Of a DNA stretch of 64,000 nucleotides, positions 27,487 through 37,990 are shown piece after piece. The translations under genes were made by a program, and so were the position numbers. The first letter of the stretch is position 1; the number at the start of each line of letters is the position of its first letter. The stretch covers positions 496,001 to 560,000 of the forward strand of contig JAPDIZ010000002.1 of NCBI GenBank assembly GCA_029259355.1, read 5' to 3'. The notes below the pieces were generated by a model, which saw only the letters and a program-made list of their open reading frames with translations, was not told the origin of the DNA and ran no database searches. The DNA is from Candidatus Bathyarchaeota archaeon (GTDB lineage: Archaea > Thermoproteota > Bathyarchaeia > JAPDIZ01).

Positions 27487-28953
27487 TTGAGCATGGGTGG
27501 GGCAAAGCTACACGCACACCATGTAGCCGAGCTTGTTCGAAGAGGCGATCTTTCCGCATACGAACACGTCTGTCAAATCCTAGAAAAAATCGAGAGGATA
27601 GAGGACAAAGTAAGAGCATACATCACGCTGATTCCCGATATAGCCCTGGAAAAAGCCAAGGAGGTAGATCGTAAGGTAGAGAAGGGGAAGAGGCTGGGAA
27701 AGCTTGCGGGAGTAGTCCTGGCCATAAAAGATGTGATATCTACGAAGGGTATTCCGACTACTTGTGGGTCGCTCATGCTTCAGGACTATATCCCGCCATA
27801 TGACGCCACAGCTGTTGAGAGAGCAGTTGCTGAAGACGCCATAATCATTGGTAAGACCAACATGGACGAGTTTGCGATGGGCTCTACGACAGAGAACAGC
27901 GCGTTCGGACCAACCTTCAACCCATGGGACCTCTCGAGGGTTCCCGGGGGGTCTTCAGGGGGGAGCGCTGCAGCATTAGCTGCGGGAGAAGCCGACATCT
28001 CCCTAGGAAGCGACACGGGAGGCTCGGTGAGGTGTCCAGCCAGCTTCTGCGGCGTAGTGGGGCTTAAGCCCACATATGGGCTGGTCAGTAGGTACGGGCT
28101 GATAGCTTACGCCAACAGCTTGGAGCAGATAGGCCCCCTAACCCTTTGCGTAAGGGATTGCGCCCTGCTCATGGAGGTCGTCTCTGGACACGACCCCAGA
28201 GACAGCACCTCCATACCAACTGAACCCAAGAAGTATCAAGACGTTTTGGAGAAAGGCGTTGAGGGGTTGAGGATCGGGGTTCCCGAAGAGATGATTGGGG
28301 AGGGGGTTGACCCGCTGGTGGCTAAGGAGGTGTGGAGAGCCGTAGATACGCTCAGCGAACTGGGCGCTGTCTGCGAAGAAACCTCGCTTCCCTCTCTCGA
28401 GTACTCCCTCGCAGCTTACTACGTGATCGCCATGTCTGAAGCTAGCTCCAACCTAGCGAGGTATGACGGAGTACGCTATGGATTCAGAGCTCCTGATGAG
28501 GGAATGGACTGGAGCTCTGCTTACTCGAAAACGCGGAGGCTTGGGTTTGGGCCAGAGGTGAGGAGGAGGATTTTGCTGGGAACCTACGCTCTCTCCGCTG
28601 GGTACTTCGACAAATACTACCTAAAGGCTATGAAGGTAAGGACCCTTATCAAGCGCGACTTTGACGAAGCCTTCAAGAGGTTTGATGTGCTGGCAAGCCC
28701 CACTATGCCAATCCTACCGCCCAAGATAGGCGAAAAAGTCGCTGACCCTCTTTCGATGTACATGTGCGACATAGACACGGTACCAGCTAACTTGGCGGGA
28801 ATTCCATCGATATCGGTTCCATGCGGTTTGGTCGACGGTCTACCAGTTGGGTTTCAAGCCATGGCTCCTCCGCTGGGTGAGGAGCTTCTCTTGAGGGTTG
28901 GGTACGCTCTAGAGTCTCAGGTTAGGCTTTATGAACGTATTCCCGTAGTCTGA
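27487..28953 (+). CDS. gatA: Amidotransferase subunit A
   Basis: Amidase signature GGSSGGSAAALAAGEADISLGSDTGGSVRCPA. Confidence 0.97.
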   Translation: MSMGGAKLHAHHVAELVRRGDLSAYEHVCQILEKIERIEDKVRAYITLIPDIALEKAKEVDRKVEKGKRLGKLAGVVLAIKDVISTKGIPTTCGSLMLQDYIPPYDATAVERAVAEDAIIIGKTNMDEFAMGSTTENSAFGPTFNPWDLSRVPGGSSGGSAAALAAGEADISLGSDTGGSVRCPASFCGVVGLKPTYGLVSRYGLIAYANSLEQIGPLTLCVRDCALLMEVVSGHDPRDSTSIPTEPKKYQDVLEKGVEGLRIGVPEEMIGEGVDPLVAKEVWRAVDTLSELGAVCEETSLPSLEYSLAAYYVIAMSEASSNLARYDGVRYGFRAPDEGMDWSSAYSKTRRLGFGPEVRRRILLGTYALSAGYFDKYYLKAMKVRTLIKRDFDEAFKRFDVLASPTMPILPPKIGEKVADPLSMYMCDIDTVPANLAGIPSISVPCGLVDGLPVGFQAMAPPLGEELLLRVGYALESQVRLYERIPVV

Positions 28954-28962
28954 GGTGATTGG

Positions 28963-30399
28963 GTGTCGGAGAAGGTTGTGATAGGTTTAGAGGTTCACTG
29001 TCAACTCACCTCGCTTAAGACGAAGCTGTTTTGCTCTTGCCCATCCAACTACAGGGGTAGAGAGCCCAACACGCTGGTTTGTCCAACCTGCTTGGGGCTA
29101 CCGGGATCGCTACCCGTGCTCAACCAGAAGGCTCTTGAGTACGGGTTGATGGTTGCGCTAGCCCTAAACTGCAAGATACCGAAGAGGACCATGTTCTTCA
29201 GAAAGAACTACTTCTACCCCGATATGGCGAAGAACTTCCAAATCTCTATGTTCGACAGAGCGGGTGGGGCTCCACTCGGATACGACGGATACGTCACGCT
29301 CGCAGTAGGCGGCACTCAGAAGCTTGTGAGGATTAGGAGAGTCCACCTTGAAGAAGACCCGGGGAGGCTAGTATACCCCGGAACCATAGACACAGCTCCC
29401 TACACGCTTGTAGACTACAACAGGCATGGAGTGGCTCTGGTCGAAGTGGTGACTGAGCCAGACTTTGAGTCTCCGAAGGAGGCAAGAGCGTTTCTGCAGA
29501 AGCTGAGGTCTATCCTAGAACACTTGGGCGTATTCGATGGTGGGCTAGAGGGTGCTATGAGGTGCGACGCAAACATATCAATTGCTGGAGGAGCACGTGT
29601 AGAAGTGAAGAACATAGGATCGTTCAAAGACGTTGAGCGAGCGCTAACCTTTGAGATAATGAGACAAAAGCAGCTACTCGCTAAGAAAGTCGCGGTGGTT
29701 AGGGAGACTAGGCACTGGGATGGTGAGCGCAGGATAACGGTTTCGCTTAGAACTAAGGAGGAGGAATACGACTATAGATACTTCCCCGAGCCAGATTTGG
29801 TTCCAGTAGAGATCACGGAGGAGATGCTTGACCAGATTAAGGCTAGACTTCCCGAGCTGCCCGATGCTAGGCAGAAGAGGTTTGTGTCGCAGTATGGCTT
29901 ACCAGGGTACGATGCGATGGTTTTGACGAGCGACAAAGCACTAGCAGACTTCTTCGAAAAAGCCGTAGCCGCCTATGGAAAGCCGAAGGTAGTTTCCAAC
30001 TGGCTTATGAGCGACGTGCTTCGATGCCTAAACGAGTACAACTTGGAGATATGGGAGTCTAAGCTCACCCCAGAGCACTTGGTTGAGATGCTCAAGCTGA
30101 TTGACGAGGGAGTGATAAGCGGAAAGATAGCCAAGAACATACTCTGGGACATGGTTTCCTCAGGTAAAAGCCCAAAGCAAATCGTCGAGGAGCGGGGGCT
30201 CACCAGAATCGCTGACGAGGAATACCTACGCAAGCTAGTAGACGAGGTGTTTAAGGAAAACCCCAAGGCGGTGGAAGACGCTTTGAGCGACGAGAAAGCG
30301 ATACACTTCTTGGTGGGGCAGCTTATGAAGAAGACGCGAGGCAGAGCCGACCCCCAACTAGCTAACAAGATCATCAGAGAAAAGCTCGCATCAAAGTGA
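28963..30399 (+). CDS. gatB: Amidotransferase subunit B
   Basis: GLEVHCQLTSLKTKLFCSC; LVDYNRHGVALVEVVTEPD. Confidence 0.97.
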   Translation: MSEKVVIGLEVHCQLTSLKTKLFCSCPSNYRGREPNTLVCPTCLGLPGSLPVLNQKALEYGLMVALALNCKIPKRTMFFRKNYFYPDMAKNFQISMFDRAGGAPLGYDGYVTLAVGGTQKLVRIRRVHLEEDPGRLVYPGTIDTAPYTLVDYNRHGVALVEVVTEPDFESPKEARAFLQKLRSILEHLGVFDGGLEGAMRCDANISIAGGARVEVKNIGSFKDVERALTFEIMRQKQLLAKKVAVVRETRHWDGERRITVSLRTKEEEYDYRYFPEPDLVPVEITEEMLDQIKARLPELPDARQKRFVSQYGLPGYDAMVLTSDKALADFFEKAVAAYGKPKVVSNWLMSDVLRCLNEYNLEIWESKLTPEHLVEMLKLIDEGVISGKIAKNILWDMVSSGKSPKQIVEERGLTRIADEEYLRKLVDEVFKENPKAVEDALSDEKAIHFLVGQLMKKTRGRADPQLANKIIREKLASK

Positions 30400-30426
30400 T
30401 TGGTGGGTCAGTTCGTCGCGAGTTCT

Positions 30427-30801
30427 TCATCGATCCGACTGGGACGGCGCCCTCATCCCCGGCTCAAAACGGGCTTGGGCTTCTATTAAGCGTTTCCTTA
30501 GCGCCTCTATGGTCCCTGATACCCTAACAGCTCGTAGTACACACCTAGCGTTTCCAACCCTCTCGACAAATGCGATGGATGCCCTGACCTGATCGACGTA
30601 ATTGTGAGCACACGACACGATGAACACGTCTTCGTACGGCCATCTTCTGATGGGAACTAGCCTTAGGTTAGCTCTGGATAGCGCGGCGATGCCGAATAGC
30701 TTCGCAAAGCTTTGGCGAAGCGCTTCAAACACCTCCTCTCTCCTTGGAAGAACGCCTTCGCACAGCGCTTCCACAGCTACGTATCTTCTCCTAGTGGCCA
30801 C
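30427..30801 (-). CDS. RNase P protein component Pop5/Rnp2
   Basis: Position next to Rpp30; LFGIAALSRANLRLVPI; VLRAVRVSGTIEALRKRL. Confidence 0.82.
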   Translation of the reverse strand: MATRRRYVAVEALCEGVLPRREEVFEALRQSFAKLFGIAALSRANLRLVPIRRWPYEDVFIVSCAHNYVDQVRASIAFVERVGNARCVLRAVRVSGTIEALRKRLIEAQARFEPGMRAPSQSDR

Positions 30802-31516
30802 AGCTACTCCTCACCACCCAAATCCCATCAGCTACGAACCTGCTACTAAGCTTCAGCCGGTTCTTCGACACCAGGTCTCGAGCGTACCGTGAAATACCGT
30901 ACTTAGCTGTTCTTGAATCCACGCCAAGGACGGTGGTGCAAAAGGCTATTAAGTCCCTAGGTGCTCTAAGGCCAAACTCGTCGAAAGCGAAGCTCGTAGG
31001 CAAAACTGGCACATCCTCTCTGCAGGCGAACCCCAATTCGATGCTGACTCTCCAAAGCTCTCCAAGGAGCCCCTCTCCTTCGAGTTTAGCTAGCTCACCT
31101 ACACGAACCTCGTAAGCAGTTTCTCCCTCTGCAGCGAAAGCTGCCTCAACCCCCCTAAACAAGGGTTTTTCTGATCTGGGGAAGTAGACAATATCCACTC
31201 TTCTATCTCTACACGCTGCTCTCGCTACGCTAGCGTTTTTGCAGCATACCGCAACTATCTCGAAGCGCCTCCTAACCTTGTTCAGGAGCCTACGAAGCTC
31301 AGCTTCGCTCTCAGGCGCTAGATCAACTCTCGACGACGCATCCAACCCAAGCGAAGAACAAATCCTCTTAGCCTTTTCGAAGCTCTGATCAGGTTCGTTG
31401 AGGGGTAGCGAAAAACCCAACAAGCCATAGCCAAGGACGAGGGCTCTCTCCGCAAGAGACCTCAAGACATCTTCCTCAAAGGCTTGCGGCGCAACACAAA
31501 GGTCAGCAAAGACCAA
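30791..31516 (-). CDS. RNase P protein component Rpp30/Rnp3
   Basis: Rpp30-like TIM barrel features VDIVYFPRSEK; order L15e-COG1325-Rpp30-Pop5. Confidence 0.85.
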   Translation of the reverse strand: MVFADLCVAPQAFEEDVLRSLAERALVLGYGLLGFSLPLNEPDQSFEKAKRICSSLGLDASSRVDLAPESEAELRRLLNKVRRRFEIVAVCCKNASVARAACRDRRVDIVYFPRSEKPLFRGVEAAFAAEGETAYEVRVGELAKLEGEGLLGELWRVSIELGFACREDVPVLPTSFAFDEFGLRAPRDLIAFCTTVLGVDSRTAKYGISRYARDLVSKNRLKLSSRFVADGIWVVRSSCGH

Positions 31517-31518
31517 AC

Positions 31519-31965
31519 CTACATCAGCCCGAGCTCTTCAAGAGCAGAAACTGCTTCCTCGACTGAGGTAAGCCTTCCGCCTAACGACACCTTGACCCTG
31601 ATCGGGTCTTCGTCTGTGAGCCTAGCTTCACCCAAGTAGGCTGCTTGCTTGTTCAGCCTTAGGTAGAGGTTCATGCTTCGATCTAACCTCCTCCCAAGCT
31701 CCTTGCGTAGCTGAAGCTTGTCGGCTTGAGACATCTTGTTCGCAATCCTCTCCAGCGTCTTCTGAGCACCTACCCCGGATACCCTGATCCTAAACATGGT
31801 GATCGGGTTGCCGTAGTGGCCGCTCAGCCTCTGCGTCTTTATCTTAGCTTTTTCGCGCAGCTCCTCGGGAATGAGCGAGAGCGCAGCCTCCAAGACTTTT
31901 TCCGGGGATTCAGTTGCGTGAGAAAAAGTCTCGAGCTCCACATACTTCACGATCCTACGCGACAA
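31519..31965 (-). CDS. RNA-binding protein (COG1325 family)
   Basis: ETFSHATESPEKVLEAALSLIP...LSGHYGNPITMFRI. Confidence 0.8.
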   Translation of the reverse strand: MSRRIVKYVELETFSHATESPEKVLEAALSLIPEELREKAKIKTQRLSGHYGNPITMFRIRVSGVGAQKTLERIANKMSQADKLQLRKELGRRLDRSMNLYLRLNKQAAYLGEARLTDEDPIRVKVSLGGRLTSVEEAVSALEELGLM

Positions 31966-31977
31966 GGAATAGACCTC

Positions 31978-32532
31978 TTAAGGGGTCTTCTTCTTGCCTA
32001 AGCCCCTCTTCTTCCGCAAACCTCTCATTTTCTTGCCAGCAGAGGTAAGCCCCCTAAACACCCTACCCCTGTGCTTCCCCGACGAAATCCACCTAATATC
32101 CGGATCGCTCTTTATGGCTGGATGATGGGGATCAACCATTATAACCTCAAACCACTTGTAGCGACCATCCTCCCAAACCCAATAGGAGTTTAGCACCTCT
32201 AGGTTAGGGAACTTCCTAGCCGCTCTCTCCTCAGCGATTAGCCTAAGGCTCTTGGCGGGGGTTTTCTTTGCAACACCCATTCTCTTCTGCCGCCTACCCG
32301 CTTTAGGCCTAGGGGCTCGCCTACCACCTCTCCTAACCCTGACGCGTACTACCACAAAGCCCTGCTTAGCTTTATAGCCAAGCTCCCTAGCCCTATTTAT
32401 CCGCGTGGGCTTGTCTACCTTAACCACAGCTTGTTCCCGTCTCCACTTAATGACCCTCTCCTTCATAACTTCGTAAACGTAGGTGTCTCTGGGCCTCTTC
32501 CAAGCAAGTGCCATATACTTGTACATCGACAT
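31978..32532 (-). CDS. rpl15e: Ribosomal protein L15e
   Basis: [58 protein letters not shown]. Confidence 0.97.
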   Translation of the reverse strand: MSMYKYMALAWKRPRDTYVYEVMKERVIKWRREQAVVKVDKPTRINRARELGYKAKQGFVVVRVRVRRGGRRAPRPKAGRRQKRMGVAKKTPAKSLRLIAEERAARKFPNLEVLNSYWVWEDGRYKWFEVIMVDPHHPAIKSDPDIRWISSGKHRGRVFRGLTSAGKKMRGLRKKRGLGKKKTP

Positions 32533-33461
32533 CAGATCTCACCCATCGACTTTAACGCCTCGATAACTCTTTGCGCGATCATGACGCCGACAGCTTTCTG
32601 CGCCTCGCGAGTCTCAGAGCCTATATGCGGAGTACATATCACCTTGGGGTGCTTTATTAATTCCGTGTTTGTCGGAGGCTCTACCTCGTAGACATCGAGA
32701 GCGGCTCCAGCGATCCACCCCTCATTTAAGGCCTTGAGAAGCGCCTTCTCATCGACTATGGAGCCCCTAGCCGTGTTGATTAGGAAGGCTGTGGGCTTCA
32801 TCATCCTAAGCCTTTCCTCGTTGATCAGGTGGTGAGTTTCGTCGGAGTATGTAGCATGTATAGACAAGAAGTCAGATTCACGGAGAAGCTCTTCTAGTGA
32901 CGCCTCCTTTGCATTTACCTCCTTGCAGCCCTTTATGTCCTCACTCTTTTCTTTAACAAGAACCCTCATCCCAAAAGCTGCTGCTATTCTCGCTACTTTT
33001 TCGCCTATGTTTCCACAGCCTATCAGGCCTAGCGTTTTTCCCCTAAGCTCAACGCCCCTAAACTTTGACTTCTCCCACTTACCCTCCTTCATGCTCGCGT
33101 TTGCGTCGTAGAGCTTTCTGGCAAGCGCTATCATAAACCCGATGGTTAGCTCAGCAACCGACTCCGAAGGCGCCTCCGGGGTGTTGACGACTACAATGCC
33201 ACGTCTCTCGGCTTCGTCTATGTCTATGTTATCCAGCCCCACACCTGCTCTGCCGATCACCTTCAGCCTCTTGGCTTGGTCCAAGACCTCCTTAGTCACC
33301 TTGGTCCGGCTCCTCACAATCAGCACGTCGTAGTCCGCAATAGCCTCTAGCAGCTCCTCTTTGGATAGGTTTAGCCTAATGTCTACCGAGATCCCAGCAT
33401 CTCTAAGCACCCAAATACCTTCCTCATCAATAGGGTCGGTTACGAGCGCTCTTATAGCCAT
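32532..33461 (-). CDS. serA: D-3-phosphoglycerate dehydrogenase-type 2-hydroxyacid dehydrogenase (true start likely 33461)
   Basis: [24 protein letters not shown]...[20 protein letters not shown]...[16 protein letters not shown]. Confidence 0.92.
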   Translation of the reverse strand: MAIRALVTDPIDEEGIWVLRDAGISVDIRLNLSKEELLEAIADYDVLIVRSRTKVTKEVLDQAKRLKVIGRAGVGLDNIDIDEAERRGIVVVNTPEAPSESVAELTIGFMIALARKLYDANASMKEGKWEKSKFRGVELRGKTLGLIGCGNIGEKVARIAAAFGMRVLVKEKSEDIKGCKEVNAKEASLEELLRESDFLSIHATYSDETHHLINEERLRMMKPTAFLINTARGSIVDEKALLKALNEGWIAGAALDVYEVEPPTNTELIKHPKVICTPHIGSETREAQKAVGVMIAQRVIEALKSMGEI

Positions 33462-33597
33462 ACGAATGGTGTCACCGCTTCTCGCCGTGCATGCGTGGGC
33501 AGATAGTGTTGCCACTTGACTATTTAATCTTATTCCTAGGTTAAGCGGTTGCTTTAAGTAAGCAGTTGGACGATTTGTTCTGCAAGGTAGGCGGTCT

Positions 33598-34803
33598 ATG
33601 CAGATAGGAATTGTGGGGAAGCCCAACGTAGGCAAGAGCACGTTCTTCAGCGCCTCCACCTTAGCCACTGTTCCGATAGCTAATTACCCCTTCACAACGG
33701 TCGAGCCCAACAAAGGCGTAGGCTATGCTCGCATCAAGTGCGTGTGCGAGGAGTTTGGGGTTGAAGACAATCCTGTCAACTCTATCTGCATCAATGGGAT
33801 AAGGCTTGTTCCAGTTGAGCTAGTGGACTGCGCAGGCCTTGTTCCTGGAGCTTGGATGGGTAGGGGCTTGGGAAACCGCTTCCTCGACGAGATAAGGAGA
33901 GCAGATGCCCTCCTACACATAGTCGACGCCTCAGGCGGAACTGACATAGAGGGGAGGCCATGCGAGCCGGGAGCGCACGATCCGCTGGAGGACATCGAGT
34001 TCTTAGATAGAGAACTCGCTATGTGGGTGGTTCAAATTATCAAGCGCGACTGGGGGAAAGTCTCTAGGAGAGCTGAGATGTCTGGTGAAGATCTTGCCTC
34101 GCTGCTAGAGACTAGGCTAAGCGGCTTAGCCATAACTAGGCACCACATCGTGTCAGCGCTGAAAAAAAGCGACCTAGCTGGGGTTGGGCCTACCTCTTGG
34201 ACAGACGAGCAGCTCGCCAGCTTCACCCACCACTTAATCAAGATTTCGAAACCTATGGTCATAGTAGCTAACAAGATAGACGTGCCAGAGTCTAAGGAGA
34301 ACTATGAAAAGATTGTTGACGCTGGCTACAGAGTCGTACCGTACTGCGCTGAAGCTGAGCTCGCGCTTAGGAGGGCAGCTGAGCGAAAACTCATTAACTA
34401 CATCCCTGGAGACTCTGACTTCGAGCTACTGAAGCCTGAGGAACTTACCTCGCAGCAAAAGAAGGCTTTGGAGCTGATAAGGGAGAGGGTACTAAGTAAG
34501 TACAGATCCACTGGGGTTGTGGAGGCAATAAACACTGCAGTATTCGAGCTCCTCCAGATGATCGCGGTTTATCCAGTGGAAGACCCCGTAAAGCTTTGCG
34601 ACCACGAAGGCAGGGTTTTGCCTGATGTTTACCTAGTTCCAAAGGGAACGACCGCGCGACAGCTTGCGTACAGAATACATACAGAGCTGGGGGAAACATT
34701 TATTCACGCTATAGACGCGAGGACCAAGATGAGGCTGTCGGAGGACTACCAGCTAAGGGATAGAGACGTCATCACCATAGTCTCTGCCAAGAAACGAGGC
34801 TAG
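33598..34803 (+). CDS. YchF/Ygr210-type GTPase with TGS domain
   Basis: GIVGKPNVGKSTFFSA; VDCAGLVPGAW; C-terminal TGS. Confidence 0.92.
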   Translation: MQIGIVGKPNVGKSTFFSASTLATVPIANYPFTTVEPNKGVGYARIKCVCEEFGVEDNPVNSICINGIRLVPVELVDCAGLVPGAWMGRGLGNRFLDEIRRADALLHIVDASGGTDIEGRPCEPGAHDPLEDIEFLDRELAMWVVQIIKRDWGKVSRRAEMSGEDLASLLETRLSGLAITRHHIVSALKKSDLAGVGPTSWTDEQLASFTHHLIKISKPMVIVANKIDVPESKENYEKIVDAGYRVVPYCAEAELALRRAAERKLINYIPGDSDFELLKPEELTSQQKKALELIRERVLSKYRSTGVVEAINTAVFELLQMIAVYPVEDPVKLCDHEGRVLPDVYLVPKGTTARQLAYRIHTELGETFIHAIDARTKMRLSEDYQLRDRDVITIVSAKKRG

Positions 34804-35153
34804 TCCTCTGAGTCGAAGTACCCAGTTATCCTAAAGTAATAGCCCTCTTCCTTGTGTGAGCCAAAGCTCTTCAGCCCCTTCTCCCTAAGCTGCTTACGAA
34901 GCTGCTCAGCGTATTCGCTGGAGATTTCCCCACGCCTTTCGCAGTAATCGATAACTTCGAGAGCTTGCTCCTCGGTCTCAGCGCGTCTAATGAAGTCAAT
35001 CACGTCGGGAGAGTATCCCCTTAGGTCAGCCACTCGTTCCCCCGCCTCAGAATTCAGCCTAACCGAATCTATGCGGATGCTAGAGACGCCTTCCTCAAGC
35101 TCGCGATAGAGGTTCGGAAACATCTTGCGAAACCTTTCTCTATCGAACTCCAT
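34800..35153 (-). CDS. DUF2095-like archaeal protein
   Basis: FPNLYRELEEGVSSIRIDSVR...FIRRAETEEQALEVIDYCERRGEI. Confidence 0.65.
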   Translation of the reverse strand: MEFDRERFRKMFPNLYRELEEGVSSIRIDSVRLNSEAGERVADLRGYSPDVIDFIRRAETEEQALEVIDYCERRGEISSEYAEQLRKQLREKGLKSFGSHKEEGYYFRITGYFDSED

Positions 35154-35200
35154 CTACCGACACCGCTGCCAGCGAAGTGCTGACGATAGGCTTATTGGGA

Positions 35201-36760
35201 CTACGGCTTTATAAAGCCCCATGGCCTGTCCCCACCGCTCCACTTCTCTAAAGCCAATTCGAGGGAGAGCCCCCTCCTCCTAAGCGCGGCTCTCCACGCG
35301 CCTAGGCCCCCACCACGCTCAACAACCTCCTCGATCACATCAGCTACGGACGAGTCTGCCCTAGACAGGATAGACTGAATCAAGGCTCTTCTGGGGTCGT
35401 AGAGCTCGACAACCACTCTTCTATCGGCTTGAAGCGCTTTCCTCAGCTGATCCATGCGAGACCTCAGCTCGTGAAGAGGCGGAGGGTTGTAGTTCTCTAG
35501 CGGGGTATGAGGCTTCGGGACTAGGGGGGCAACGCTTATCCTCACAGACTCTCTGAGCCCGAAGAGCTGAGCAGCTTTTCTAGCTAGCTCAACTATAGCG
35601 TCTACATCAGCTGAGGTTTCTCCGGGTACGCCAACCATGAAGTACATCTTGACCCCGTGGAAACCCGCCTCCTTCGCCGCTTTCAGAGCAGTCCAAAGCT
35701 CCTCGTCAGAGATGTCCTTGCCCAAAGCCTCTCTAAGGGCTTCACTTCCTGTTTCGGGAGCTATGGTCAGAACTCGCTCCCCTCCTTTAGAGAGGAGCTT
35801 GGCCAACTCCTCGGTGATGGCGTCAGCCCTTATGGAGGGTATGGTTAGGCGAAGCCCCTTAGACACCACGTACTCGATAAGATCCAGCAGCTTCGGGTAA
35901 TCGCCCACTGCAGCACCTATGAGCGAAACCGCACCAACCCTTGTCAGCTCGACGCCTTCGTCTATCAGCTCCACCAGCTTCTCGAGAGATCTGAGGCGAA
36001 AGGGGGCACCCACCCGCTTAATCAAGCAGAACCTGCAGCTACGTGGACATCCTCTAGAGACCTCTACCTTGAACGAGGCATCGAAGACGGGAGCTAGCTT
36101 GTGGCCGTGAGGAGCCTTAACAATAAGCTGTGAGGTGGGGAAGGGAGCATCATCTAGCCGCTTCACGTAGACGCGACTAATTCTCTCCCGATCCAGCCCC
36201 GGAACGTATACGCCTTTGACGCTAGCCAGCTCTTCAAGAGATCGGTTGATGAGAGCATCTACCAGCTCGTCTCGGATAGGCTCGACTTCTCCGATAACGA
36301 AGGCGTCTACAAACTCTGAGAGAGGCAGCGGATTTTCCGCTGCACAAGGGCCTCCAGCGATTATTAGGGGGTATTCTCCACCCTCTCTATGTCTCCTCCT
36401 AGGGGGTATCTTAGCCTGTTTTAGTGCTGAAACCACGTTTACGTAGTCTTCCTCGTACTGTAGAGTGAAGGCTACTACGTCGAATCGGCGCAGACTTTGG
36501 CCTGACTCCAGGCTCTTCGGAGCTTCCTGTCCCACGCGGTGAAAAACCCTTTCACAAGCTACGAGAGGGTGGCTGTTGAAGAGCCAGTACAGAAGCGGGA
36601 TGGTTAAGCCACTCATTCCCACGCGGTACTCGCTTGGGTAGCAGAGTGCCATCCTAAGCGATACGCGGCGCCAATCCTTTTTCACAACGTTTAGCTCCAA
36701 AACCTCTTCTCGCCGACTACTTTTCGGCGAACTCGAGGACGCCCACCTGCCTATACGCAA
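35201..36760 (-). CDS. Radical SAM protein (B12-binding-like N-terminus)
   Basis: VEVSRGCPRSCRFCLIKRVGAPFR; GGPCAAENPLPLSEFVDAFVIGE. Confidence 0.9.
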   Translation of the reverse strand: MRIGRWASSSSPKSSRREEVLELNVVKKDWRRVSLRMALCYPSEYRVGMSGLTIPLLYWLFNSHPLVACERVFHRVGQEAPKSLESGQSLRRFDVVAFTLQYEEDYVNVVSALKQAKIPPRRRHREGGEYPLIIAGGPCAAENPLPLSEFVDAFVIGEVEPIRDELVDALINRSLEELASVKGVYVPGLDRERISRVYVKRLDDAPFPTSQLIVKAPHGHKLAPVFDASFKVEVSRGCPRSCRFCLIKRVGAPFRLRSLEKLVELIDEGVELTRVGAVSLIGAAVGDYPKLLDLIEYVVSKGLRLTIPSIRADAITEELAKLLSKGGERVLTIAPETGSEALREALGKDISDEELWTALKAAKEAGFHGVKMYFMVGVPGETSADVDAIVELARKAAQLFGLRESVRISVAPLVPKPHTPLENYNPPPLHELRSRMDQLRKALQADRRVVVELYDPRRALIQSILSRADSSVADVIEEVVERGGGLGAWRAALRRRGLSLELALEKWSGGDRPWGFIKP

Positions 36761-37988
36761 AAACCCCCTCTGGGATATCTCTATCGACGAGGGTGTGAGC
36801 AGCGATCCAGCTGTTGCAGCCTACGACAACGCCAGGCATGAAGCTTACGCCTATCCCAGTCTTTACATAGTCGCCTATGACTACACCAAACTTCCTCCGC
36901 CCACTGTCCATCCTTTTCCCATCAACAGCAACCTTCACGGAGGCGTCGTCTAGGCGCAGGTTCGCCACTATGGTGCCTGCTCCGAGGTTGCACCCCTCTC
37001 CAATGATGCTGTCGCCCACGTAGGATAGGTGGGGGATGTGAGTACCCCTCATCACGATGCTGTTCTTAACCTCGCAAGAAGCCCCAACCCTAACGTCTTC
37101 GCAAAGCGAGGTGTGGGGGCGTAAGTAGGCGTTTGGCCCCACCACACACCCCCTCCCCACGTAGACTGGTCCCTGGATGAAGGTGCCTGGAAGAACCTTC
37201 GCCCCCTCCTCTACGACGACACCTCCCTCGACGCTTGCGCTTGGCGACACCTCTCCCTCAACTCTGGGTTGCTGCTTCCCCAGAGCAAGCTCGTTGGCTC
37301 TGAGGAGATCCCAAGGCCTTCCAACATCGACCCAGCTCTCAGCACCCACCTCTACGACTTTGACGCGCTCCCCCTGCGACACATACTGGCAAATAGCTTG
37401 TGTGAGCTCGTACTCCCCTCGTGGAGAGGGGGGCACTTCTCCAGCGTATCTGAGAAACTCTTTGTGGAGGAGGTATATGCCCGCGTTTACCAAGCCGGGT
37501 TGGGGGGATGTAGGCTTCTCCTCTATGTCGAGTAAGTAGCCGTCTTGATCGGCTTTAACCAGCCCATACTGGCGAGCATCGCTTACCCGCACAGCTGATA
37601 AAACCATCTCTCCGCTAGCTTGCCACTCATTCAACACCTTTTCGATGACACCTCTCTCAACCCAAAGGTCTCCGTAGACCAAGAGGAAGTCGTCGTCTAC
37701 TAGAGCAGAGGCTTTTCTGAGAGCATCTGCTGTGCCCAAGGGGGGTTCCTGAACAGCGTAAGCGATCTCCAGCCCTATGCGCTCTCCATCACCGAAGTAA
37801 GACTCCACCATCTCCTTTTTGTGGCCAACTAGCAGCACAACTCTTCGAATCCCACATAGGTGTATGGCTTCGAGGAGGTGTTGCAAAAGCGGCTTGCCCC
37901 CCACGGGAAGCATGGCTTTGGGGCGGTTTCTCGTAAGAGGCCTAAGCCTCTTGCCTTCACCAGCTGCAAACACCACAGCAATTACCAA
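36717..37988 (-). CDS. Bifunctional sugar-1-phosphate nucleotidylyltransferase/acetyltransferase (GlmU-like)
   Basis: VVFAAGEGKRLRPLTRNRPKAMLPVGGKPLLQH plus left-handed beta-helix repeats. Confidence 0.92.
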   Translation of the reverse strand: MVIAVVFAAGEGKRLRPLTRNRPKAMLPVGGKPLLQHLLEAIHLCGIRRVVLLVGHKKEMVESYFGDGERIGLEIAYAVQEPPLGTADALRKASALVDDDFLLVYGDLWVERGVIEKVLNEWQASGEMVLSAVRVSDARQYGLVKADQDGYLLDIEEKPTSPQPGLVNAGIYLLHKEFLRYAGEVPPSPRGEYELTQAICQYVSQGERVKVVEVGAESWVDVGRPWDLLRANELALGKQQPRVEGEVSPSASVEGGVVVEEGAKVLPGTFIQGPVYVGRGCVVGPNAYLRPHTSLCEDVRVGASCEVKNSIVMRGTHIPHLSYVGDSIIGEGCNLGAGTIVANLRLDDASVKVAVDGKRMDSGRRKFGVVIGDYVKTGIGVSFMPGVVVGCNSWIAAHTLVDRDIPEGVFAYRQVGVLEFAEK

Positions 37989-37990
37989 GC

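Noticed and set aside
33462-33668. 69-aa N-terminal extension of the phosphoglycerate dehydrogenase ORF
   Set aside because: The extension overlaps the divergent GTPase gene and lacks domain character; conserved protein starts at M 33461
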